From Xanthostigma xanthostigma (Eukaryota > Arthropoda > Insecta > Raphidioptera > Raphidiidae): 64,000 bases of DNA. The notes under the pieces are model-generated. The model was given only the letters and a program-made list of their open reading frames with translations. It made no database searches and had not been told where the DNA came from. The position numbers and the translations under genes were made by a program. Below, one piece after another: positions 1 to 12,800 of this stretch (positions are counted from its first letter, which is position 1; each line of letters opens with the position of its first letter). The DNA lies in NCBI GenBank assembly GCA_963575645.1, contig OY754468.1:52463665-52527664 (forward strand), written 5' to 3'.

Positions 1-893
1 TTTTTATAGAAAACAAAAGAAATCGTTTTTGTCGTTTTTACTTTGTTGGAAACGTGATGCATTTTTGTTTAAGGAAGTACCCTCGGTACGCAGTAAGTCA
101 AAGAATTTCAGTCTTCTACTTGAGTAACGTAATATATAATTTGGCAACACCGCATGCCTTGCCATAGTTACTTATTGTACGCAGCATAAGTCAGCACGCG
201 ATGTCAAATTCGCATTAATTTATGAAAATGCTTTTCTTTATTCCTGTCATTTCGGAAATAATAATATACTATCATTTTTTTGGAATACTATGCTTTTAGC
301 ATTTACTCAATTTACGTATGTTTTTACGATATCAAAACTGCTGCAGTTTCGTAACTTACCTTTGAATGACGCGCCACAAACTATAATATTGCGGTGTTGC
401 CATGTTTATGAATTGCTAAAAAGCTCGGCTTTGTTTTAGTTATTTCTATTAACATAAGCAAGCTTTATACGTTTTGGAAAAAGAAAAATGTTCATAGAAT
501 ATTCGTTTATATTTCCTCAAAATTTTATCAAAATCTGTTTGTCAATTCCAACGTAATAAATGATGGAGTGCGTCAAAATCACAGATTCCCATAAGACTCC
601 ATGTTAAGTGGAGCGAAATAAAATGATCAATATCTTTTTTCAAAGTCAACCAAAGATCACAAAAATTTAACTGAGTCATTTTTGAAAAGGTTTCGACATA
701 TCTGCAAATTTTCGTAATTTTCTGTTTGTTAATTCATTTATCGAGGGTACTTCCTTAATTATTAATTTGTCAGTAATAATATATTATTGATATCAATTCC
801 TGACGTTCAATAATAGTTATTTCAAAGATCAGGATTTGAAAAAGAATGTAAAATTAATCGTGGACATTTTTTTATTTCAGCAGTGATACAGAA
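1..893. other. 5' flank of row, mostly one TTAA-flanked repeat
   Basis: No coding region is supported here. Most of it is the inverted-repeat element at 73-754. A TTTATTTCAG splice acceptor at 871-880 sits just before the first row coding exon, so a non-coding upstream exon probably lies further left or outside the window. Confidence 0.6.
73..754. mobile_element. TTAA-flanked MITE
   Basis: The ends GGAAGTACCCTCG and CGAGGGTACTTCC are inverted repeats, and each is bordered outside by TTAA (69-72 and 755-758). A TTAA target duplication is typical of piggyBac-like elements. No transposase reading frame is visible, so this is a non-autonomous copy. The element at 50578-51851 has the same TTAA flank and similar GG...CCCTCGA ends. 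Confidence 0.7.
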
Positions 894-3800
894 ATGCCCT
901 CGAAAAAGCGCACGAGGCTGGAAGAAAGGCTTCAAAAAGAAGCTCAAAAATTGAAAAGTCAATTGGAAAAGGGTTAGTGATGAAGAAGATTTGTTTAAAT
1001 TATATTTCTGTCGTTAAAAAGAAAATTTTGCGCCTGATCGATAAGCAGTACGCAGTACGAACGATAAACTTATGATAACATTTTTTTTTTGTTCATAGAA
1101 TTGGCCCCAAAACGGGGATCTGGTGAACCGTTACACCTCCAGTGTTGGGAAGATGAACTGAGTCCTGCACAGCTATCGCGCAGTTCAAAAGTTGATCAAG
1201 AACTGACCGATATTACCAACAAACTAGATGCTTTGATCAAACAGCATGGAGGCGAACTGATTTATAAAGGCGATCTTTCGATGGCCTATCAACTCGGCAC
1301 TACGTTAGTAAATTTATGAATACTTACAATTTTAAAAGTTGCAGAATTAGAGGCCAATTGATTGCACTGATTTTTCCATAGATACATATATTTAATAGAT
1401 TGCGGATACACTAGCGCCTCCTGTACCTCTTAGAAGCCATTTTGTACGTGGAAAACGCCGTAAAAAGCGCGCGAGATTCAAAAATATTAATTATTTTATA
1501 ATATGATTTTATTGAGAAAAACAACAAAACTCACAGTAAACAGTGATATTTCGCTCCAAAACTTATTTTTATACTGAAACGTTTCAAAAATTACAAAATT
1601 AACCATAAATATAATGTAAAAGCTTAGAACATTTTACATTGTCAATTTGGTATCAAGGTTGACAAGCATTGATGCCAATCTGACAATGTAAAATATTCTA
1701 AGCTTTTATATTATATTTATGCTCAGTTCTGTAATTTTTTAAATGTTTCAATATAAAAATAGGTTTTGGAGCGAAATATCACTGTTTACTGCGAGTTTTA
1801 TTGTTTTTCCATTAACATCATATTATAGAATATTTAATCTTTTTGAATCCCGCGCGCTTTTTACGGCGTTTTCCACGTACAAAATGGCTTCTAATTGGAA
1901 CCATTCCGCACAATGCTCAAGGATAGGCATCCGCTATCTATTAATATATATATATAGATTGATAGAACATGATTAATAACAAACAATAAAAAAAAGATAC
2001 TTGAAATTTCTACAAAATATTCTCTCTCTCTCTCGACATCGTTTCAGACAATCAGTCCATCTTCAGGAGAGTACACTTTGATTGGATAATTTAAAAACTA
2101 AAAAAGCATCGAATATTTACATGTATTAGAATATTTAATATTATATTTCTTTTCTTTTTTTTTTTAATAGACCCCCGGCTTTGGCATCACTATCGAATAA
2201 TTCATCGACTCCAGCCGTGCAAAGCAAGCAGGCAAACACATATCAGCTCATGGTGGACCCACGATTGGGACTTGTTGTCGGACAGGTTCAAACACCTACA
2301 GGTAAAACTTTTAAATTCACCATTTGCCATAAACTCAGCAATCCGTTTCCGATTGTTTCTTTATTTTTTACTAGCGGTCCCATCCGGTTTTACCCGGGTG
2401 CAAAAGAATGAATGGGGAAGGAAGGGACATGAGTACACACATTCATCTTAGTTTACCGAGATGAATGTCGTGTCCAAATTTCATGATGATCGGAGTTACC
2501 GTTCAAAAGCTTTTGTCGATAAAGAGCAGTATTTAAACTTTTTTTAACTAATAATAAATTTTTTTAAATGAATTAAATAAAATTAAAATAAATTTAAATG
2601 TAAGCCTCAGAAGAAAGCAATGTAAAAAATAAAAAAAATAAATAAAAATATATTCACCCAACATGGGGCTCGAACCCACGACCCTGATATTGACAGTCGC
2701 ATGCGCTACCGATTGATCTAGTTAGTGCATTTCACATGAATAGAAGCTTATTTTTGAGATACTTTTTGCAACATTTTTCATTAAAGCTCCGCTCCTAATC
2801 GTCGTAGCGTAATATTATATAGCCTATAGCCTTCCTCGGTAAATGGGCTATCCAACAAAAAAAATTTTATTCAATTTGAACCAGTAGTTCCTGAGATTTG
2901 CGCGTTCAAACAAACAAACTCTTCAGCTTTATATATTAGTATAGATTTGTCGCTGCAACCGTACTGAATTTTTAATTTGAACATTTTTGTTTGCATCGTA
3001 GGTAAAGCCCAAACTGTTGCACCTCCGGCAACTCCGACAACGCCGCAATCTTCGGGCGGCAGCAAAAATAAAAAGGGCGGTCGCAATTCGACAAGCGGGT
3101 CGAGAAATCGTCAACAGACCGCCCAGCAAGGCAGCGGTGAGTTTCGTAAATCTGTCGTGACGTTTTCGTAATAAAATTAGAAGAAGAAAAATAACTTTAA
3201 ACATTACCATTGCAGCTTCTGTTCCGTCAATGCCAACGGGAGTTCGACCGACGGAGAGTACTGCCGTCGGCGGATTGGCAACCGGTAAACCGGCTCCTAT
3301 CGTTGATCTCACTACAGACGACGGACGTCCTGCTGCCGATTCCAGAGAAGTCTCCTTCAATAAACTGCAAGGTAACACAATTGAATGGCCACTTATCACG
3401 AGTTTGCTGCAAAAACACTTTTACCTTTAGCGTTTATACAGTATGTAAACACGTAAGGTGAAATTAACATTGGGAAAAAATGACTGGATCAGAGTGAGCC
3501 TTGAAATCTTGTTTTTCAATTTGACAGATAATATTCTTTTGCAAAATGAATGTGTATACTACCGAAGAAAATATTCAAATGATAACAACATAATCGGACT
3601 TTTTTTATTAATGGGACATTAAATTCCCAAAAATACTTAAATATGGTGCGAGATCAAATATCTCCGCCTATTCGTGTTGAACCTAAAGACATTGGGTCAC
3701 TGATTTACCAACGCGCATACGTCATACCAGTCAGACAATTTTTGAATGAAATGTTTCCAAACAGATGGAGTTGTTTTTTTGTTTTATTTTTGTACAAAAA

Positions 3801-6800
3801 AATTAAAATAATGATTTATAAGAGCTTTTTATTATTAAAAAAGTCAAGTAAAATAAAAATAAATCAAAATAAAACAGAAATCCTCAAGATTACCACGATA
3901 ATTCAATAGAAATAACAATTAATGCAGTCATGGCTAACTCTGATCCAAGTATTTTTTCCCAATGCTAATTTCCCTATGTGCACCTTACGCGTTTACATAC
4001 TGTATATTGTACGATTGAAGACTTTTGACGCATTCTCGGAAAATTCGGCGGTTTCTTAAATTAAAGACTTGTCAATGCATTAGGATTCCAATTTTGGATT
4101 GGAGATTTTAAATGGCGGAGATAATTTAATAAGTATTCGTGAAAGATTGAAGTTTGTAAACTTCGGCACGTTTGCCGTTTATAATATGAACCCTTTTGAA
4201 ACTCTGAATGTTTTTTAATGGTATTTTTTTTATTTTATGAGAAATGAGAAGTACAAATGCCAAAACAATAACAGGTTTAGTAAAATAGATTTCTTTTTTT
4301 GGATATTTAAAATCTTTTCGTTATACAAAGTGTACATTTTCAACGTTGATTTCAGGCAAGACGTTCCCGTCGTTGGTCGTGGTAGCCAGGCCGCACTTAA
4401 AAGCCAAGGAATCGGCCAACATCAACGACAGACCGACGCTCGATGCCAAAGTAAAATCGGTGCTGATGCATACGCCGACCAAATTCACCGAGTGGCTCAT
4501 TCAACAGGGTCTCGTCCGATCGGAACAGACTTGCGCACTACATCCCAGCTCGAAACTTAAACTCGGTAATTATTTCTTTTAGACGGAGAGCTGGCTACGG
4601 AGAAAATGGGTGACTCGGTGCAGAGCTGAAAATTTGCAGAATAATAGGAGATAGTACAAGTAAGTAGGGAAAAAATTGCCAGAAGGTTAGGCGGAAGATA
4701 AAGAGCCGCCAGAAGGCGCTAATGTTGCGAAAAATCAGTGCACTTCTGGCAATTTCTATACTTATTCTGTCATTCAAAACTAGATTATAATATATTATAT
4801 ATATTATACATTATATAGTTATAAGGGCATACTGAAAATTCAAACACGATATAATAATTACATTCGACAAATATTCAAAATTAATGTCATTTTGATAGAA
4901 ATAAAATTAATCGTCATATATTTTCATTAATAAAATTACGTTGTTATGACAACGTAATTTTATTAATTTATTTAATTTTATTTCTATCAAAATGACATTA
5001 ATTTTGAATATTTGTCGAATGTAATTATTATATCATGTTTGAATTTTCAGTATGCCCTTATAACTATATAATGTATAATATATAATCTAGTTTTGAATTA
5101 CAGAATAAGTATAGAAATTGCCGGAAGTGCACTGATTTTTCGCAACATTAGCGTCTTCTGGCGGCTCTTTATCTTCCGCCTAACCTTCTGGCAATTTTTT
5201 CCCTACTTACTTGTACTATCTCCTATTATTCTGCAAATTTTCAGCTCTGCACCGAGTCACCCATTTTCTCCGTAGCCAGCTCTTAGTCCATTTCTCTTTA
5301 CACGACTTACTTTATAGGCTCTGTGCACGAAGCCTACTAGCGCTGCTACTGGGCAATAGAGAATTATTGAACTCACTTTTTATGGAAATCACGACATGTT
5401 TCTATGGTGATAAGTCAGAAACTTTAGCTGGCCATTATGAGTCAAAAAAAATTGTAATAAGGAAAACTGATGTAAATTTGTTTACGCTGACAGCGAAACT
5501 TCAAATTAGGGCGCCAATGGTCTTTATTTTACTTAAATCGCCATCAGCGCAACAGCCCGGAACACAACAAGCATTTCCAGATCGCTTAGTTTTCCTATGT
5601 TTTCTTTGTAACTAAAAAACTTCATAAAATTATAACTATTTTCACTTTTAATAAACATTGCTCACTGACATACGGAAAATTTGAGTTTGAAGTTTCCCCT
5701 AGTGCTCACCACGAACGCTCGCATCGAAAAATTTGTAACTCCGCCTCCCTGCGCATAGCCCATAGAACGTCTCAAACTTCAAAATTATCTACTTTGATCT
5801 CCGATAATCGATTCTTACCGAAACGATTTTTTTACTCGACAGGAATGTACAGCGATGTATCGAAATTCCCGTATTCCGGTGGATATGTCTGGATAAGCGA
5901 ATGTTGTCCGCAGCGTTTCGTTTCCGTATTCAGCGGTTCTTTGTTCGAAGCCGCTTCACATCCTCCGAGCGTCTTGCTTAAATTGATCTATCATTGGGCG
6001 TGCCAGACAAACGTACAAAACATCGTACAGTGGGTGAGTTCTTGTAGAGTGTTGTAAAACAATAATAATAATAATAATTTATTCCACTTTTTCCATATAC
6101 ATAATAATATAGGACCTATAGGGGGCTATGTTGCCCGTACATAGGATGGCCCTTACAAACTAAATATATAATTAAATTTATTCAACTCATGCGCGTTATT
6201 CATGTTTTATCATGCCTAAAAACCGAACCCTAAATAGCCATTTACCGACTGGTGACAATTACTTGTCATAACTCAATGAAGATTCCTACTAGCTCGGCCA
6301 TTGTGGAGTAATGAAAATAAACGTAACTATTTTCTGAGTCGTAACGAAATAGTAGGTAACAACAACTCCCTGTTGTTACCCATTGAGGCTAAAATTGAGA
6401 GGCCGAATGTTTTCGACATGGAGTTTATTCATAACCGGCTAACCTCAAACCAAAACATTGAATCGTGCTGTTTGGTGCTGTTAGTATTGACAGTTTTTTT
6501 TATAAAGAAATAAATAGATATTTACAACATCTCATTATAATTAAAACATGAATAACGCGCAATTGTTGAATAAAATTATGGGCGCAACTTGTAGGCTAAG
6601 TCATGACCTGTCCGCGCGATGAATGACTTAGACTACTAGTTACGCCAATAACTATTATTTAACATATCATTTTACTTCCTTCTTTTTATACTTATACTTT
6701 TTTTATTTATTTTATTCTCTTTTCACTTTTTGATTTCAATTATGTCTTTAGGTTTTTTTTTTGTCACAAAAACATCATTTCTACATTTTATTAATTTACT

Positions 6801-9800
6801 AATCAACTTTTATTTGTCTTATCACTTTTTTCACTTGCTTTTTTAACACTTAAGTTTTTTAAACTATTTGGTAGAACATTAAAATACTTTTTTGCATAAC
6901 TTATATAACTCATTTTTCCTTTAGTTAATGTATTTCTTGGCACTTCAACACTTTATTTCTTGTATTTACTGGATAATTGTTATATTCAATTTTTTATTTA
7001 CTGTATTGATGAACTATTGTATTTATTGCGAATACCTGTTTAACTTTTAATGGGTTAAAATGGTTTATATTTAAATGAGATGTTTGATCGCGACGCCAGT
7101 TGTCGAGCGTTCATAATATCGTTAATCGTGATTTTTTTACAGGTCAAAGTCGATAATCTATACGTAAAAGGACTGTTTACATGGCTCAGGGCTGCTTGCA
7201 CTACGGCTTTGTACCAACATATCGGTTTGATGGGGGGCCCAGGAAAACGCATTGAAGTAAGTTTGATACAGCAATGACTTTAATAAAAAAAAAAGACTGG
7301 TTGCACTCCGGGAGTGCTGGCGGAAGTGAAAACTTGAATATTAACGTCTTAATTTTTTGCATTTAGAAGCATTGTTTATTTATTGGCAACACTTGTAAAT
7401 AAAATGGTTTGTATCATAGATTGCATTTTTATGTACGATATTTCAACGCTAGATGTCTAACGTTGTATAAAAAATAAAATGGTTTGTATCATAGATTGCA
7501 TTTTTATGTACGATATTTCAACGCTAGATGTCTAACGTTGTATAAAAAGTATCTGGCAATTACTATCACTTAGAGAGGCTCACCCAGTTCTTACTTTTCC
7601 TGACGCGAGTTTAACATTTTTTACCCATTACAAAAAAAAGTGTACAACGCCGCTAAAGAAGTTTTCACTTCAAAAATCCGAGAATTGCTGAACAGAGAGC
7701 TCTTCTGCTGTTTCATCTCAATCGCGTGCAGAGCTATACTGCACGAACGGACTTAATAAACCGTGCAAAAACGTCACGTTTGTTCGTAACGTCAACTCAC
7801 TGAGTAGCCATTTCGCGAATTTCACAAAACGCGCTTGAAGAAGTTTTACGTCAATAAAATAGAAATAATTATACGTTCACTAATCGTAGGTCGGAGTGAT
7901 TTCTTTGGGTACGACTTCACAAGACGGACATCAGCGTCAAGTGAAAGTTGAAGTACTCGGTATCCTGGACGGGGAAGCAAAACAAGTAAGACTCAGAGCC
8001 GTCGAACCGCTGGCCGACGGCGACAGGAATTACAAACGGCGATTTTCGAAGATTTTGGAACCGTTAAACCAGTGGGTGCACAAGGAAAGTATCATTATGA
8101 CCGATCTGACCGTCGACAAGAGCTGTTTGAACTCTCTCGGATTTTCACACGTGCTCCAGTCGTCTTCGGGCGACGCGACCAGCGGCAACCAAACTGTCAT
8201 GGAATATTTACGACGGATCGTGCCGAGAATGTTCCAGAATACACTCTCGCTTCTTAGCCGACAGATCATACAACAGTTTCTCGACGAATTGGTAAGTTAT
8301 TTTTGTAGCACTTTCAATTTTCTTCAATAGGGTTATTGACAAAATTTCAAAAAGTATTTAAAATTAAAGAATAAAGGTATATGTACCCGTAAAAAATATT
8401 TTTTTTTCATCAATATAACAGATTTGACTCATTATTAGTTGTTTTTTATTTTGACTTTAAATTCTGCGCCAAAACGTCAATTGACCTTGACAGCCATGTT
8501 TACTGATTGCCTACGTCACAGTAGGCAATCAGTAAACACTAAGCAAGCTGGTACAACGTGACATATAGCATTATAACCAACAAAGTGTTGCATTTAATAT
8601 GATTGACAGAGTACAATGAATACACCAGAGAACATACACTGAACAGAGATAACGAATACACATGGGGCAGTCAGTGGCACACAGCTACCGGCCATGTTGA
8701 CTGATTAATGACGTCACGCGCTGTGATTGGTGTTTGAAATCACGTGACACATAGGTTAAAAATCGTGATTTTATTTATTTATTTTAATATATTTAACGCA
8801 CTTATTTAATAAAAATAATAATTCTAAACGATATTTTAAACAATAAACTTTCATTATAACAGTTTTATATTTAATTTTAATCACTGTCAATAACCCTAAT
8901 GACAATCAGATTTCAATGAAAAATCAATTTGTACTCGGACTTTCGATGCGAAACTGTGGGAAAAAGACAGTTCTAAATGCGGGTACTGAAGCGCTCTCAA
9001 CTCAGGAATTCAATTGCAGGTTTGGAGAGAATGGTACGGATCGACAGCTGCACAAGCGTTCGACAATATGGTACAACATCTGGCCGAACAGACGCGCATC
9101 GACTCTCCGGACACGTTGATCGTGCGTTTGAACAAGATAGCCGCGAATCCGTTTAAAAACTGGAGCTTCTACCACGAACAACAACAGAAAGTCGACACTC
9201 ATCCGGTCCAACCGAGTACGTCGGGCGCATCTTCTTCCACGTCGAGCAAACGCAGCCGCAAACGTCAGTCGGTGACGCAAACCCCGCCGCCTCCGGAACC
9301 CAAGAAGGCCAAGACTCAGAAAGAACAGACGGCGCCTGTCATCGATCTCGAATCGCCGCCCCCCGAGCCTTCCGGAGCACTCGAAACGTACTATTACGGC
9401 AGACTTCCCGGAAAAGAAAGCACCATGACCCAACACGTTAATATCAACATTAAGTGCTGTGTTTGCAAGGTATCTTTTGTTTTTTTTTTTAATTTATTAA
9501 ACAATTGCCACTCAATTTTACAAATTCACGCACTGAACATAGTAAAATATCAAGATTCCAAACAGTCAATATCTCAATAGACTAAAGATACAAGAAATTT
9601 TAATTGAAATATTTAGCGTAATAATATATTATAGGTTACTAGTGTGACCTGTGCGAATTATTCGCACTAAATAAGTATAATAATTATCACTTTACAAAAT
9701 TATTTTTTAAATATGATTGCAGGTATTCAATTTGTTTCTAATTTTGCACACTGCTTATAACGTTCTTCTTTTTGTTGTATTACAATATGAAGCTCAGATG

Positions 9801-12800
9801 ACAGATCGAAGAAATATTTTACTAAAATTGTCATATAGAGGCGCAAGTAGCAAAAGCGTTGAGCTAAGCCGTCAGATGGCATCATGCAGCATTGCTGTGA
9901 CGTTGTTCAGCGTTGCTCGCTGTTTCAAAATTAAAGCCGTCAGATGGCAGTATGCAGTATTGTGTCTGTTGTATTACAATATGAAGGTCAGATGACAGAT
10001 CGAAGTGTTGACGTTGTTTCAAAATTAAAGCCGTCAGATGGCATACGTTGTTCAGCGTTGCTGTATTTTAATTAATTTACAAAAACAAAAGCAATAATAC
10101 ATTTTTTAGTTGTCGATGTCAGTAGAGCAAGCAATTATCTGTAAAATGATATATAATTTATGTGGAGAAATTGTGAGGTTTTTTCTGAAAAGGGAGGCAA
10201 ATATCTTTAACCTTAGCGTATTAATATATATGATTTTACCCGGAAATAAATGGGCTTTTAAAGAGTGATAATTTCTTTCAAATCAGTTCAATAGTTCCTG
10301 AGAATGCCCTCGATACTTAATCGAACATTAAAATATTTCAGACGTCTTTCACGAACAACATCCGATTCCTCGACCATCTTTTGGCGCACGCCCACAACAT
10401 TCCGCCCAACGCGGAGGCTGCCCAGTGTCGATTCTGTCTGGCGATGTTGTCGTCCGCCGCTGCGCTCGAAACGCACATCAACGAATCTCATCCCGGTAGC
10501 ACGTTCGTTCAAAACGCGCTCATGTGCGTCATTTGCGAAATGCGTTTCTCGACGGCGAACCAACTCACCAAACACATGTCGAGCGCGCACGTCGCTGCCG
10601 AGATGCCCTACGAGTGCGGCACGTGTCATAACCGGACGTCGTCGCACCGGGAAGCCGTCGATCATTTCTACAACAAACACGACGGCACCGCCATGTTGCA
10701 GTGTCCGTTCTGTCTGAAGGTGGGGCATGTCGAGTTTTTAACGACGCTATTGAAAATAGTACAGCTTATGAATTAGGCTTTTGAAAAAAAAATAATTATC
10801 GATTTTTTTATTGTATTTTAAAACTTTATTAATATAAATAATATTGATAATCGATGCGAAAAACTTTGAAAAAACTTTTTTTAAATTAATTATAAGCAAT
10901 TTAAAATTGATAAAATATTAAAAAAATCACGCGACTGCAAACGCACTAAAATTGTTTTTGACAGTTGTGACGTCATAATGGTAAAATGTATATACGCAGT
11001 ATACTATCAATGGCTTCTACATGTGTATTGACTAAAACATTATGACGTCACATTATGTTCGGGAAATGTCGGCGCGTTCTCGGAACTGGGTACAAAAATT
11101 TATTTTTAATTTGATATAACTTTTGAATTATAACGAAAATAAAAAAAAGAAAAATAGTTTTGTTATAAAACTTATATACGATCTTTCCATTTATGACAAA
11201 AAATTTCATTCAAAAGCCCAATTATATTTTTTTGTAGATTTCTACTACAGCTATGAATCGAACAAACTCGAGATCGAGAAGTAATTCTGTTCCTCATTTG
11301 TTACAAAATTCGGCGCGAAATAGAACTTCTATTTTATGCACTATTTTTTTTTTGATGATAATATGCAGTATGTAAACGCGTAAGGTGCACATAGGGAAAT
11401 TAGCATTGGGAAAAAATACTTGGATCAGAGTTAGCCATGACTGCATTAGTTGTTATTTCTATTGAATTATCGTGGTAATCTTGAGGATTTCTATTTTATT
11501 TTTATTTTACTTGGCTTTTTTAATAATAAAAAGCTCTTATAAATCATTATTTCAATTTTTTTGTACAAAAATAAAACAAAAAAACAACTCCATCTGTTTG
11601 GAAACATTTCATTCAAGAATTGTCTGACTGGTATGACGTATGCGCGTTTGTAAATCAGTGACCCAATATCTTAAGGTTCAACACGAATAGACGGAGATAT
11701 TTGATCTCGCATCATATTTAAGTATTTTTGGGAATGTCCCATTAATAAAAAAAGTCCGATTATGTTGTAATCATTTGAATATTTTCTTCGGTAGTATACA
11801 CATTCATTTTGCAAAAGAATATTATCTGTCAAATTGAAAAACAAGATTTCAAGGCTCGCTCTGATTTTTTCCCAATGTTAATTTCACCTTACTTGTTGAC
11901 ATACTGTAGTTTCATGTACTTAATTCTTCAATTGTTTTAAATAGGAGAATCTAGCCTGTAGTTCTTTTTTTTGACGTGATAACGTCTTATAAATTGATGA
12001 ATCACCAATCTTATAAATTGATAAAACACCGGCTGCATGCACGAAAAAGTGTAACGTTCCTAACGTTCCGCCTGACCCTGTGCGTGCTTTTCTCGAAAAC
12101 GGCCCTAACGATTTGGATGAAATTTACTGAAAAGGGATTTTGGGGGGCAAAAAATCGTTTTAGCTAGGTTTCATCTCTCGAAAAAATCGTTTTCATACAA
12201 ATTTTATCATTATAAAAATCAATTTTTTGACGTATGAAAATACTTAAATATTGTAAGTAGGTTTTGGAATTTTATATAAACAATGAAACAATTGTTTTCA
12301 AAATATTATGACAGTTAATCTTTGAGACTTAATAAATACGAAAGAAAGAAAGTTAAAAAAAAAAACAATTATATTATAGGTGGTGAGTAATTTTAATAAA
12401 TAAAATTAACCTGAATTTGAAGCAAAAGATGCAATATCATAGATTCGAATTATTATAATTATTATATAAATTTAGGTTATGTATTACGGAATACGTTATC
12501 ACGTAAAACTATCGTCCGTAAACCGACTTTACAGACAACCAATTTTTTTTTTTTTTTTGCAGTCTGTCTCCGTATGGAACGCCGGCAAACCGTACACTCA
12601 GAACGTGTCGTTCTTTTTGACTCATTTGCAAAAACACCAAAAGAAAGGAACGGCGAAGAAATGTGGAAAATGCGCCTTATGGTTCGTTCACAAGGGTACG
12701 TAACGTTAAAACGTAAAACGTATTGTGGTTACGGCTCCGCAATGTTGAATTTGACGTGTGAACTTGTTTTGCAGGTACGCTGAAAGAACATCAAATCAAA

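Noticed and set aside
3643-3909. An 88-codon ORF repeated at 59287-59553
   Set aside because: It recurs only because it lies inside copies of the same Tc1-type MITE. It resembles no transposase and runs into low-complexity Lys/Ile codons.
4595-4777. Recurring 60-codon ORF (also near 5093, 36990, 37490)
   Set aside because: These are arms of the foldback family A read in either direction, with no family similarity.
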